From Acetobacterium woodii DSM 1030 (GTDB lineage Bacteria > Bacillota > Clostridia > Eubacteriales > Eubacteriaceae): a stretch of 64,000 bases of DNA. The notes below the pieces were generated by a model. That model did not search any database. It was not told where the DNA came from and worked only from the letters and a program-made list of their open reading frames with translations. How positions within the stretch are numbered: position 1 is the stretch's first letter; every line of letters starts with the position of its first letter. The DNA is taken from NCBI RefSeq assembly GCF_000247605.1, contig NC_016894.1, positions 1,725,732 to 1,789,731 of the forward strand. The letters run 5' to 3'. Below, in pieces: positions 33,628-42,834 of this stretch. The translations under genes were made by a program, and so were the position numbers.

Positions 33628-33927
33628 TTGTTTTTCTCCAATTTTCTAGTGATCTGTATTCAGCATGATAGTAAGCAATAATCTGATCGAAAACGAATTT
33701 AAATAATGCCAAGTTAGGTAGAACGAGAAAGGCATTGTTTGTGATGCTGGTTGTTATGGATGAACTTTCTAAACGCGTTAGTTAATAAAAATTTTTGCTG
33801 GAAAACACTGTTATTATTGTACTTTTTAACCATGATTAATTCAATCTTTTTCGTCTTGATCGTGAAATTTTTTATTTGTCAAACTAAATTTACAATCTTT
33901 TTTTACAATGATCTTTAAAGATAATAG

Positions 33928-33976
33928 TTGACAGATAATCATAAATAAGTATATGATAAGAATAGAACATATGTAC
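33928..33976 (+). promoter_or_regulatory. dinB promoter with LexA-type SOS box
   Basis: TTGACA (33928-33933), 18-base spacer, TATGAT (33952-33957), then GAACATATGTAC (33965-33976). This matches the Gram-positive LexA box GAACN4GTTC with one mismatch and overlaps the expected transcription start, so SOS control of the polymerase is likely. Confidence 0.72.
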
Positions 33977-34007
33977 TAATTTGCGTTAAGCTCAAAAGAG
34001 GTGAATT

Positions 34008-34331
34008 ATGGAACGCGTTATTTTGCATTCAGATATGAATAGTTTTTATGCGAACGTGGAGTGTTTATATCATCCCGAAATAAGAGAATTTCCCGTAGCA
34101 GTTGGTGGAAATCCGGAAAAACGCCATGGCATTATTTTAGCCAAAAATCAGAAAGCCAAAGAGGCTGGGGTAAAAACGGGAGAAGCTTTATGGCAAGCCC
34201 GAACTAAATGTCCAACGCTGGTCATCAGGCCTCCTAATTACGAATTGTATTTGCGTTTTTCCCGTTTGGCAAGAAAGATCTATAATCGTTATTCTGATCA
34301 GGTCGAACCGTTTGGGTTAGATGAAAGTTGG
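34008..34331 (+). CDS. dinB: Y-family DNA polymerase (DinB/UmuC type), exon 1
   Basis: The first 108 codons of a translesion polymerase: VILHSDMNSFYANVE with the catalytic Asp, AVGGNPEKRHGIILAKN, and VEPFGLDESW with the second acidic pair of the palm. It is cut after TGG (34331) by a group II intron. Without splicing the frame reads three more codons and stops at 34341. Joined to 36528-37457 it gives a 417-residue protein of normal length, the frame continuing as DESW|VDVTNS. AGGTGAATT precedes the ATG and a LexA-type box lies upstream. Confidence 0.93.
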
Positions 34332-34884
34332 GTGCGCCCGTAAGTTCTGTAATCAATCGGAACGTGGTCAGAAATAAAATGTGTCAATCGCAAGACACTA
34401 GACCAGACCTAAAAGTCTATCATCAACTGGCTTAATCGATAAGGGAAACCCGACGATGACAATAGCATGCCGGCAAAGACATAAGTCTGCCAATCAGCAG
34501 GCAGCGACTGAATGTTGAGATGAAAACAGCATATGAGGATAAAAGCTATACTGCCTGAATGATAACCAGAGATGTTCGATCATCAACCATAGCGAAAGTT
34601 GATTGAAACGCTATGCGATTTAAGCTGAATTTTAAAACCAACTTGAAATTCATAAGGGTCCTTAAATCGGTCGCCGCAATAAGCGGAAAAATGGTGAAAG
34701 TCATATCCGACAATGCTGAGGCGTTGTTTATTTCTGGACTAAACGGGGATTGCCTAAGTTCGAACGCAGTTAATACCTGCTATAAGATTAAGTCTTTGAA
34801 AATCGGATAAGGCAACGGAGCTTTTGTAGTAGTCTGCGTCAGGGAAAGCCTGGCACATGGCGAAGAAGAGCAGTCTATATATTA

Positions 34885-36324
34885 ATGCATAAATTAGGAA
34901 AGGTGCGTGAGGCATTGAGAAATCCCAATGATGTATTAAACAGCTTAGAAAATAAAGCAACCAGTCAAAACTACCAATATCAAAGAATCTATCGAAACCT
35001 TTATAATCCAAACTTTTACTTATTGGCCGATCAGAAGCTTTATCATAATAAAGAAAAGCGAACCGCCGGAATCACTGAACATCGAATAGCTGGGATTATC
35101 AAACGTCTAAAAAATTATAGTTATCAACCAAAATCTGTGAAACCAAAAGATCAGTTCCCGAAAAACGGTGAAACCAGATTATTGGAGATGTCATTCGCCG
35201 ATGATCAAATAGTACAAGAAATTATCTGCATGATATTGACGAGTATTTATGAACCAACATTTTCAGAACAATCCCATGGATTTCGCCCGGAAAAGAGTTG
35301 TCACACCGCCCTCAAGCAAATAAAGTCGCATTACAGCGGCCTAAATTGGTTTATCAAAGGCGATATAAACGGTTGCTTTAAGAAGATCGATCAACATTTG
35401 TTAATAAAAATTCTCCGCCGAAAGATCCACGATGAATGTTTTTTAGGATTAATCTGGAAGTTTATAAGAGCTGGATATCTTGACAAGTGGGAAGATCACA
35501 AAACTTATTCAGGTACGGCTCAAGGACCGGGGATCAGCCAAATACTCGCAAATATTTATTTGCACGAATTGGATGTTTTTATTGATGATGATAAAAAGAA
35601 TTTCGACAAAAGACATTGCAGGCTGATGTATTGCCGATACGCCGATACGTTTCTAATCGGAATTATTGGTAATAAAGAAGATGCCCAAGAAGTAAAAGAC
35701 GCTGTTAAAAATTTTCTTCAGGAACGGTTAAAACTGGAGTTATTGGAAAAACAAATACAGATCATCCATGCGACCCAAAAAGCCCGGTTTCTGGGATACG
35801 ACATTACAACATCACGAATAACAATTGATTTCATAAAACCAACCGAAGCAACCTTAAAAAAAAATAAAGGGTTAATTAAATTATATATCCCAAAAGAGAA
35901 ATGGATGGGGAGCCTGCTTGATCAAAAAATTTTATGGATTCAAAAAGACCGCAACGGAAAAGAAAAATGGATGCCAGTTGCCAGAAGCAGTTTTGTAAAT
36001 CGTCGCCCGGAAGAAATTATAGCGGCTTATAATGGTGAAATTAACGGAATGTATAACTATTATGCATTGGCAAATAATGTATCGGTGCTCAATAAATTCT
36101 ATTATGTAATGGCCTATAGTATGTATAAAACATTCGCCTGCAAATATCGCTGCTCAATGACAAAAATTAAAAAAAAATATACCCAAAATGGTGTCTTTGC
36201 AATTCCTGATCAGGCATCGTCAGGAGAAAACAAACAGATGATGTTTTATCAAAACGGATTTGGCCAAAGACAGGGCACAAAAAAATCAACCGTTGACCAA
36301 AAATATCCCAGCAGAAATAGTTAA
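34885..36324 (+). CDS. ltrA: Group II intron reverse transcriptase/maturase with YADT motif
   Basis: A 479-residue intron-encoded protein. Reverse transcriptase blocks RT0-RT7 (FADDQIVQEIICMILTSIYE, SHGFRPEKSCHTAL, IKGDINGCFKKID, GTAQGPGISQILANIYLHEL) and the X/maturase domain (RRPEEIIAAYNGEINGMYNY) are present. There is no C-terminal HNH endonuclease. The catalytic YADD motif reads YADT, so the third catalytic Asp is lost and reverse transcription should be impaired, while the maturase part appears intact. The predicted result is an intron that may still splice but hardly move. Confidence 0.92.
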   Translation: MHKLGKVREALRNPNDVLNSLENKATSQNYQYQRIYRNLYNPNFYLLADQKLYHNKEKRTAGITEHRIAGIIKRLKNYSYQPKSVKPKDQFPKNGETRLLEMSFADDQIVQEIICMILTSIYEPTFSEQSHGFRPEKSCHTALKQIKSHYSGLNWFIKGDINGCFKKIDQHLLIKILRRKIHDECFLGLIWKFIRAGYLDKWEDHKTYSGTAQGPGISQILANIYLHELDVFIDDDKKNFDKRHCRLMYCRYADTFLIGIIGNKEDAQEVKDAVKNFLQERLKLELLEKQIQIIHATQKARFLGYDITTSRITIDFIKPTEATLKKNKGLIKLYIPKEKWMGSLLDQKILWIQKDRNGKEKWMPVARSSFVNRRPEEIIAAYNGEINGMYNYYALANNVSVLNKFYYVMAYSMYKTFACKYRCSMTKIKKKYTQNGVFAIPDQASSGENKQMMFYQNGFGQRQGTKKSTVDQKYPSRNS

Positions 36325-36432
36325 GCGACGGGCAGGAAAACAGCAGATAAAAAAGATAACGACTTAAAAAGGAAAATGAGCATTGGTAGTAGCTCAAGAA
36401 GGTGAATAAAATTTAAAGCTGATATAGATGGA

Positions 36433-36466
36433 AAGCCGTATACATCGAGAGGTGTACGTACGGTTT
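36433..36466 (+). ncRNA. Group II intron domain V
   Basis: A 34-nt hairpin, AAGCCGTATAC ... GTACGTACGGTTT with a GAGA-type loop and the AGC catalytic triad, closely matching the bacterial domain V consensus. Domain VI follows up to 36527. Confidence 0.9.
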
Positions 36467-36527
36467 GGAGGCGAGTAACCTGAAACCTGTTATGGTGACA
36501 TAATAAGGCGCGGGGTGCTTAGCCTAC

Positions 36528-37457
36528 GTGGATGTTACAAACAGTATCAAAATTCATGGCAGCGGAGAAATAATTGCCCAAAAAATCAGCCGTGATATTC
36601 AGAACGAGTTAGGAATTACCGTTTCCATTGGCGTGTCATGGAACAAGATCTTTGCCAAGTTTGGTTCGGATTATAAAAAACCAAATGCGATCACGATGAT
36701 AACAAGGGATAATTACCAAAAAATTGTCTGGCCTCAGGAAGTTGGCGAGTTGCTTTATGTGGGCCGATCAACGAAGAAAAAGCTGATGAAATATGGAATT
36801 TATACCATTGGTCAATTAGCCCAAACATCGCGGGATTTTCTGGTACTTCAACTGGGAAAGATGGGTGCGGTGTTATGGCAGTTTGCGAATGGTCTTGATG
36901 ACAGTCCGGTAAAAAAATTTGATGAACATTATAATGGCAATGAACGAATGCTTAAAAGTATCGGGAACAGTATTACCACTCCCAGAGATTTAAAAGATTT
37001 CAAAGATGTAAATTTTATTATTTATATGCTCACTGAGAGTGTTGCGATGCGATTAAGAGAAACCGGGTGTTTTTGTTTAACGGTGGCCATTCATATCCGC
37101 AACAAAGAATTACATAGCTTCACCAGACAGTTAAAGCTGGAAAAACCATCCGATCTGACTAACGAAATTGCCGCCGCTGCGATTAAGTTATTTAAAGACA
37201 ACTATGATTTTAGCTCGGATATTCGGTCAATGGGGGTTCGGGTGACGGATCTGGTACCGAATTCGATCCCTATTCAGTTGGATGTTTTTGACAATGAAGA
37301 AAAGCGGGTGCGACAGGCCAGACTTGATGATACCGTTGATGGATTGCGAAAACGTTTTGGTAATTTAGCGGTTCGGAGAGCGGTAACGATTGGTGATCAG
37401 ATGAGTTGCCTGGATCCTAAAAAAGATCACGTAATTTACCCGATTGGATATTTTTAA
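36528..37457 (+). CDS. dinB: Y-family DNA polymerase (DinB/UmuC type), exon 2
   Basis: The remaining 309 codons of the polymerase, beginning VDVTNSIKIHGSG and continuing with the palm/fingers (GVSWNKIFAKFGSDYKKPNA), thumb helix-hairpin-helix (LLYVGRSTKKKLMKYGIYTI) and little-finger domain. It has no start signal of its own and lacks the Asp-Glu of exon 1, so it can only be functional after splicing. The end (37457) is followed 15 bases later by a small partner gene. Confidence 0.92.
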   Translation: MDVTNSIKIHGSGEIIAQKISRDIQNELGITVSIGVSWNKIFAKFGSDYKKPNAITMITRDNYQKIVWPQEVGELLYVGRSTKKKLMKYGIYTIGQLAQTSRDFLVLQLGKMGAVLWQFANGLDDSPVKKFDEHYNGNERMLKSIGNSITTPRDLKDFKDVNFIIYMLTESVAMRLRETGCFCLTVAIHIRNKELHSFTRQLKLEKPSDLTNEIAAAAIKLFKDNYDFSSDIRSMGVRVTDLVPNSIPIQLDVFDNEEKRVRQARLDDTVDGLRKRFGNLAVRRAVTIGDQMSCLDPKKDHVIYPIGYF

Positions 37458-37472
37458 AGGAGATGTTAGTGA

Positions 37473-37715
37473 ATGACAATTAAAAAATTTGTACCGGTGA
37501 TTGCAAAATTTGAAGAAGATGGACGAATCATGCCGCAGCAAATTTTATGGGAGGATGGTCGCATTTTTGAAATTGAACGAATCTTGGATATGCGTCCAGG
37601 CGTTTCGCTCAAAGTTGGCGGACAAGGGATGCGCTACATCTGTCAGATCCTAAATAAGGAAGTGTATCTCTATTACGAAGCGCCTAAATGGTTTGTCGAA
37701 AGTAAGGAAAGATAA
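37473..37715 (+). CDS. Small conserved protein downstream of the Y-family polymerase
   Basis: An 80-residue protein, ATG 37473, 15 bases after dinB with AAGGAGATG upstream, so presumably co-transcribed and SOS-controlled. It is predicted to be mostly beta strands (ILWEDGRIFEIERILDMRPG; MRYICQILNKEVYLYYEAPK). Its pattern (P-x2-ILWEDGRIFEIERILD) recalls small proteins linked to translesion polymerases in Gram-positives (DUF6504-like). Function unknown. Confidence 0.7.
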   Translation: MTIKKFVPVIAKFEEDGRIMPQQILWEDGRIFEIERILDMRPGVSLKVGGQGMRYICQILNKEVYLYYEAPKWFVESKER

Positions 37716-37729
37716 TTAAAAGGATGTAA

Positions 37730-37898
37730 TCGGCAATTGTAAAAGTGCCATGAGCTTTGGGCCCAGTTTCGCACGAAACAATTTCTACACGGTACGGCGG
37801 ACAGTTCGATGAACTGTTCGCCTACACGTTACGAAATCGTTTGTGGAAACTGCACCCAAAGCAACCGTTGTTTGATGTTTTTTATTTCGCAATTACCT
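37730..37898. mobile_element. MITE-like palindromic element, family 1, full length, reverse orientation
   Basis: A 169-base inverse copy (GAGCTTTGGGCCCAGTTTCG through GCAACCGTTG) with the central hairpin GCGGACAGTTC/GAACTGTTCGC. Perfect 12-bp flanking repeats AAAAGGATGTAA at 37718-37729 and 37899-37910 show it arrived by transposition. Confidence 0.9.
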
Positions 37899-37929
37899 AA
37901 AAGGATGTAAAATATGGAGGTTTGTCAGG

Positions 37930-38262
37930 ATGGCATCATCGCAAGAATTTGTAGATTACGTTTGTGAACAAATAAGTGGCGCTGGTGAAATTAGCAGTCG
38001 CAAGATGTTTGGAGAGTATGGCGTTTATTGTAATGGGAAGATTATCGGTTTGATCTGTGACAATCATTTTTTTGTTAAAAAAACTGCAGGCGGGGCAGTA
38101 TTACTTGTTGAACCGGAAGAAGCACCGCCTTATAATGGGGCAAAAGCGATGTTTTTGATCAGTGATCTGGATGATCGGGATTTTTTGACCACGTTTATTG
38201 CAAAGTCTTATCAAGAATTGCCAATGCAAAAAAGTCGGAAGAAAAAAGCAAGGAGCAGGTAA
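37930..38262 (+). CDS. TfoX N-terminal domain protein
   Basis: A 110-residue protein that is a stand-alone TfoX/Sxy N-terminal domain (RKMFGEYGVYCNGKIIGLICDNHFFVK; PYNGAKAMFLI), with a basic C-terminal tail (KSRKKKARSR). In Gammaproteobacteria TfoX/Sxy controls competence; single-domain versions in Firmicutes have no assigned role. AGGTTTGTCAGG precedes ATG 37930. A MITE-like element separates it from the dinB operon. Confidence 0.85.
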   Translation: MASSQEFVDYVCEQISGAGEISSRKMFGEYGVYCNGKIIGLICDNHFFVKKTAGGAVLLVEPEEAPPYNGAKAMFLISDLDDRDFLTTFIAKSYQELPMQKSRKKKARSR

Positions 38263-38284
38263 AATTTGCGAACAGGAGTAATAT

Positions 38285-38575
38285 ATGCAAAAAATCACGG
38301 AAGAAAAAGCTATTCTGGAATTTATGATAAAAAAATATTGTAAAAAAAAGCATCACACAAACGATTTATGTGATGCTTGCAATGAACTTCTGCGCTACGC
38401 ACTTAAGCGTTTGGAACATTGTCAATATGGTGAAAATAAAGGGGCCTGTAATAAATGTCACAGACATTGTTATAATCAGCAAAAGCGGCAGCAGATTAAA
38501 ATGGTGATGCGTTTTAGTGGCCCGCGAATGATTTTTTACAAACCGAAAAGCGTGATTAAGCATTTCTTAAAGTAG
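38285..38575 (+). CDS. YgbA-like 'nitrous oxide-stimulated promoter' family protein
   Basis: A 96-residue Cys-rich protein with the family pattern FMIKKYCKKKHHTNDLCDAC, LLRYALKRLEHC, CNKCHRHCY and KMVMRFSGPRMIFYKP. The six conserved Cys suggest a zinc or Fe-S site. In Escherichia coli the homologue is linked to nitrosative-stress regulation; its biochemical role is not clear. CAGGAG precedes ATG 38285. It converges on the helicase gene. Confidence 0.85.
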   Translation: MQKITEEKAILEFMIKKYCKKKHHTNDLCDACNELLRYALKRLEHCQYGENKGACNKCHRHCYNQQKRQQIKMVMRFSGPRMIFYKPKSVIKHFLK

Positions 38576-38587
38576 CTGCTTAAATCA

Positions 38588-40948
38588 TTACTTTTTCCAG
38601 AAACGTTGCAATGCTGTTCTTAGATCTTTGGGATTTTTGACCCGCGTATGAGGAAACCACTCTTGCGGAAACAACTGCTGATAATTTTGGTGGCTAAATC
38701 GGTCATCAATCAGAACAATGATACCCTGATCAGTTTCAGTCCGAATAACCCGGCCGGCGGCTTGCAGTACCTTATTCATGCCAGGATATAGATAAGAATA
38801 TTCATAACCGTGGTTATTTTCGGCATTGAAATAATCGCGGATAATATTTCGTTCAAAACAAATTTGAGGAAGACCAACACCAATGATAATTGCCCCAATG
38901 AGGGCTTCATGTTTTAAATCGACTCCTTCAGAAAAGATACCGCCTAAAACGCAAAAACCCAGAATTGCTTTGGGTTTGTCGGAGGGTATTAGTCGAAAAG
39001 CGTTTAAAAAAATCTCGCGGTCATCTTCGTTCATCTCGGTGGATTGTTTAATGGTGTCGATATCCGGATAAGTTGTGACAAACAGGTTGTGAATTTCATT
39101 CATATATTTATATGAAGGGAAATAAACAATGTAGTTGCCCTGCTTCTGAGTCAAGACAGTGTTGATACATTCGACAATGGCAGGAGCGGTTTTTTCGCGA
39201 TTCTTGAATTTAGTTGAAATGGTGTCGGCAATCAACAGTTCCCGATTTTTAGTTTCAAAAGGGGAGGCAAGACAAAGCTTATAACTTTCGTCTCCGCCAC
39301 CCAGGATTTCTGAAAAATAGTTAAGTGGGGATAAGGTTGCCGAAAAAAAGATCGCGGCTCGGCCGCGCTTAAACGCTTCACTCAACAGATGGGACGGATC
39401 AAGACAGAACAGTTTTATTTTGGTATCGTCATGAGTATTTTCGACGTAGGTGAGGTAGCGTTTATCATAGAACTCGCTGGTACGCATAAAGGTGAGGGCG
39501 TTAAAATAGAGTTCCAACAGTTTTTCATGCAGTTCATGGCCTTCATTTTTAACTAACCATTCTTCAGCTTGACTGATAAATTTCATCAGCAGCGGGAAGA
39601 GCTCTTTAGGTGCCTCTTTCTGAAGATGGTGTTGGTCGTTTATTTCGGCTAGTTTTCGTAATGAGATAAGATACGTATTTATTTTTCCCAGAGTTTTGGC
39701 GATATTGGGATCAACATCCTTAAACTGGCGTCTTAGTGCCAGGACCGGTTTTTTATAAAACTCGGCTGAAAACATCGAGCGGGCTCGATCAACCAGATTA
39801 TGAGCTTCATCAATAAGAAAGGTATAGTCGCCGCCGTTATCTAAAAAGAAGCGTTTAAGATAAACTCTGGGATCAAAGACGTAATTATAATCACAGATGA
39901 CACAATCAGACCAGAGAGCGAGATCCAACGAAAATTCAAAGGGACAAATCTGGTGTTTTTGGGCATAATTTTCAATCACTGGTCGCGTAAGTGTATTTTC
40001 CTGCTGAAGTAAATCAAGAATGGCATTGTTAACACGATTAAAGTGACCTTTAGCATATTGACAGTGATCCGGATCGCAGATGGATTCTTCCTGAAAACAG
40101 ATCTTATCTTTGGCGGTGAGGGTGATCGTTTTGAAGGCCAAACCTTTTTCCTGCATGTGGGAAAAAGCTTCTTCAGCCACTTCGCGAACGATGGTTTTGG
40201 CGGTGAGATAAAAGATTTTGGCGGTATGTCCTTCAGCCATCGACTTGATGGCGGGAAATAACGTCGACACAGTTTTTCCGATGCCGGTGGGGGCCTGAAC
40301 AAAAAGTTTTTTATTGTCACAAATGGTTTTGTAGACGGCTACGGCCAGCTCCCGTTGTCCTTTTCGATAGCTGGAAAAAGGGAATGGCAATGTTTTAATG
40401 GAGGCATCACGTTTAGTAATCCAATCGCTGGTGAGTCTTGCCCAAATCAGGTATTGATCAATAAGGTTAAAAAAGAAGCTTTCCAATTCTTTGTGGGTGA
40501 ATGGTTTTAAAAATTGTTTGAGTTCACTCGTTTCCAATTGGTAATAAGTCATCTGAACACCGATTGTTTTGATATTATTCTGAACACAGTAAATAAAGGC
40601 ATAACATTTTGCCTGAGCCCAGTGGGTTTCACTATAGTTTTCGTCGATCTGTTCGAGTGGGCGGCTGGTCGATTTTATTTCGTCCACAATGATGGCGCCA
40701 TCATTGGTGATGATGCCATCTGCCCGGCCTTCAATGAGAAAGATAAAACCTTGATATTCGGTACGATATTTTAAAGATACTTCCGGTTGATAACCTTTAT
40801 CCTGGTTGTCTTTTTGAATTTTTTGATGGGCCCGCGTTCCTTCCAGAGCGCTGGCATTGCTCATGAACTGGGAGTCAATATTCCCGGAACGAAGAATAAA
40901 TTCAACTAGATTTCGAACAGATACTTTTATTTCGGCTTTTTTTGTCAT
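38588..40948 (-). CDS. DinG/XPD-type Fe-S helicase with N-terminal PD-(D/E)XK-like domain
   Basis: A 786-residue superfamily 2 helicase. Residues 1-170 resemble a RecB/Cas4-type nuclease fold (GRADGIITNDGAIIVDEIKS). The helicase has Walker A QAPTGIGKT (about 218-226), four Cys of an Fe-S cluster (CDPDHC... CPFEF... CVICDYNYVF), the DEAH box as IDEAHNL, FFSATLSP, and the late SEGVD and QAAGRVIRTE motifs. It probably unwinds DNA during repair. The fusion of nuclease-like and XPD-type helicase modules is known in Firmicutes. It lies beside SOS-type genes but has no LexA box I can see. Confidence 0.9.
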   Translation of the reverse strand: MTKKAEIKVSVRNLVEFILRSGNIDSQFMSNASALEGTRAHQKIQKDNQDKGYQPEVSLKYRTEYQGFIFLIEGRADGIITNDGAIIVDEIKSTSRPLEQIDENYSETHWAQAKCYAFIYCVQNNIKTIGVQMTYYQLETSELKQFLKPFTHKELESFFFNLIDQYLIWARLTSDWITKRDASIKTLPFPFSSYRKGQRELAVAVYKTICDNKKLFVQAPTGIGKTVSTLFPAIKSMAEGHTAKIFYLTAKTIVREVAEEAFSHMQEKGLAFKTITLTAKDKICFQEESICDPDHCQYAKGHFNRVNNAILDLLQQENTLTRPVIENYAQKHQICPFEFSLDLALWSDCVICDYNYVFDPRVYLKRFFLDNGGDYTFLIDEAHNLVDRARSMFSAEFYKKPVLALRRQFKDVDPNIAKTLGKINTYLISLRKLAEINDQHHLQKEAPKELFPLLMKFISQAEEWLVKNEGHELHEKLLELYFNALTFMRTSEFYDKRYLTYVENTHDDTKIKLFCLDPSHLLSEAFKRGRAAIFFSATLSPLNYFSEILGGGDESYKLCLASPFETKNRELLIADTISTKFKNREKTAPAIVECINTVLTQKQGNYIVYFPSYKYMNEIHNLFVTTYPDIDTIKQSTEMNEDDREIFLNAFRLIPSDKPKAILGFCVLGGIFSEGVDLKHEALIGAIIIGVGLPQICFERNIIRDYFNAENNHGYEYSYLYPGMNKVLQAAGRVIRTETDQGIIVLIDDRFSHQNYQQLFPQEWFPHTRVKNPKDLRTALQRFWKK

Positions 40949-41450
40949 TTTAACACCTAACTATTATCATTGATCAAATTTTTCAGATGGGGGGCGATGT
41001 ATCGGTAATTTTGGCTTCTGACAGCAGTTATTATCGGTAATCGGATGGCTGCCAATAAAGCGATAAATAAAAAGCGATAAGGCACCCGGATTGTGTAGTC
41101 CATTTGAGAAAATTTCATTAACAACGAGAAGGCCGCTTTTTTATTAAATCTATGTGGCATGAATAAGCTTACTATGGCAATGGTATTCTGTCAATTAAAG
41201 CGTTACCCGCGTTCAAAAGTAGATTTTAGAAACTTTGGCATTACCGCGATTAAATAGGTTGAATAAAAAATAGAAGATGATGAAAGTTTAAAAACCGATT
41301 TAAATAACCAGATAAATCGAAATGATAAAAAGCCGATCTAAATTTGCAAAATAATAATAAAAATTATACTTGTTTTATTTACGATATGATATAAAATTAA
41401 AATAGTAATAATAACGCGTTTAAATTAATAATGAAGTGAAGGAGAAAAAA
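40949..41450. other. Spacer of 500 bases, nothing recognised
   Basis: Divergent spacer between the helicase and the PNPOx-fold gene. It is AT-rich, with no repeat copy and no clear hairpin. A 67-codon minus-strand frame lacks a ribosome binding site and was not called. Confidence 0.5.
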
Positions 41451-41843
41451 ATGGAAGAAGTATATGATTATTTAAAAAAATGTGGCACATATTTTTTAGC
41501 AACTGCAGAAGGCGATCAACCGCGGGTTCGTCCGTTTGGAACAATCAACATATTTGAAGATAAACTTTATATTCAAACCGGAAAAATAAAAGATGTTTCA
41601 AAACAGATGTTGACAAACCCCAAAGTTGAAATATCTGCTTTTGACGGAAAAACATGGATTCGTATTGAAGGAAGTGTCGTTGAAGACAATCGTATTGAAG
41701 CGAAACAAAGTATGTTAGATGCATATCCAAGTTTACAGAAGATGTATTCAGCATCAGATGACAACACGCAGGTTTTGTATCTGAAAGATGCGACCGCCAC
41801 GATTTCATCCTTTGTGGATGAACCCAAAAAGATCAAATTCTAA
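41451..41843 (+). CDS. Pyridoxamine 5'-phosphate oxidase-fold flavin-binding protein
   Basis: A 130-residue split-barrel protein (VYDYLKKCGTYFLATAEGDQPRVRPFGTINIFEDKLYIQTGKIKDV), the pattern of small FMN-binding PNPOx-like or NimA-like proteins. The length is that of single-domain members rather than of true PdxH. Reaction unknown, often an oxidoreductase in anaerobes. ATG 41451 is preferred over GTG 41436 because AAGGAG lies between them. A terminator follows at 41957. Confidence 0.85.
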   Translation: MEEVYDYLKKCGTYFLATAEGDQPRVRPFGTINIFEDKLYIQTGKIKDVSKQMLTNPKVEISAFDGKTWIRIEGSVVEDNRIEAKQSMLDAYPSLQKMYSASDDNTQVLYLKDATATISSFVDEPKKIKF

Positions 41844-41956
41844 AACTGGACTTGGGACATCCGCGATAAAAGCGGAAGGGCATTAAATTTTACGAGCGTT
41901 AAATTATTTTTGACAAGGCTTGAAAATAATTTAAATGCCATTAATTAATTTATCAT

Positions 41957-41991
41957 AAAAAAGAGATTTGCAAAAATCTCTTTTTTATTTT
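41957..41991 (+). terminator. Terminator of the PNPOx-fold gene
   Basis: Perfect 13-bp stem AAAAAAGAGATTT/AAATCTCTTTTTT (41957-41969 with 41974-41986), loop GCAA, T-rich tail. Confidence 0.85.
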
Positions 41992-42437
41992 GTCAATTTT
42001 CACAGTTACTATCTTAAGTAATGCTTAATTGAAATCGGTTTATTAAAGGAAATTTACCTTAAATGGGCTTCTGATCGTCATAAAATCGAATAATTAAATA
42101 GATGTAAAATAATATAAGATGATTTATTTGGTAATTTTTTAGGATCAATATATTTGAATCGCTACCTTTTCTGATATTTTTAATAAACAAAATAAAAATA
42201 TTAATTATTTAATAGCGCAGTCTCTAAATGTAACATCAAGTGCTAAATGGTTTAAAGTGATAGGATCAGCTTTTTTATCGTAGCAAAAAAATAAAAGCGT
42301 TTTTTATCTCGAAATAAAATTGAATTAGAATGATACAAAAGGTTTATTGGATAAGGTGATAAGAATATTAACGTTACCCGAAAAATAATCGATCACGATT
42401 AAAGAGAATAACCAAATAAAATTTGTTAAATAACAAA

Positions 42438-42499
42438 CAATATATTGCTTAAGTACTTACTTGTTTGAGAAATAACAAACAAGTAAATGCAATATATTG
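42438..42499. repeat. Nested inverted repeat in a long spacer
   Basis: Outer arms CAATATATTGC/GCAATATATTG (42438-42448, 42489-42499) and inner arms TACTTGTTTG/CAAACAAGTA (42458-42467, 42476-42485) are both perfect, around an 8-base loop. No T-run follows. The rest of 41992-42834 is AT-rich spacer without recognisable genes. Confidence 0.6.
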
Positions 42500-42834
42500 T
42501 CGCTAAAAGAAAAAATATTGACATATTAAAGAGAAGATGTTAACCTTATGAAAATCGAAAATCAGTGATAGCAATATTTATTTTCTTAAATGAAAATTTA
42601 AGAGCGTAACACAAATAAGGCGGTGGTAAAAAATTGATAAAAATTATGATGCCGAAAACTAAAGTTATTGAGTAAACGTTGAATTATCTAATACAAGCAC
42701 AAGTGGCAAGTAGCTAAAAATTATCAGAAGGAGAATTATTTAAAATGAATACCGAATGCATAAGTAGTAGAAGTGTAACCGACTGCAATGGTGCCCTGAT
42801 GATGGGATCAAGAATTTTGAAGGAGAATAAAAAT

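Larger units (their letters stand above)
34332..36527 (+). mobile_element. Group II intron inserted in dinB
   Basis: The 2196-base intron begins with GTGCGCCCG, the canonical 5' GUGYG, and ends with CTAC (AY end). A domain V hairpin with the AGC triad lies 60 bases before the 3' end. An intron-encoded reverse transcriptase/maturase occupies 34885-36324. Removal restores the polymerase frame exactly. The 5' 550 bases before the ORF form the structured ribozyme domains I-III. Confidence 0.95.

Noticed and set aside
40957-41160. 67-codon minus-strand frame with a hydrophobic stretch upstream of the helicase
   Set aside because: No ribosome binding site before its ATG and no recognisable family, although it is on the helicase strand and ends 9 bases before it. 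Could be reconsidered with expression data.
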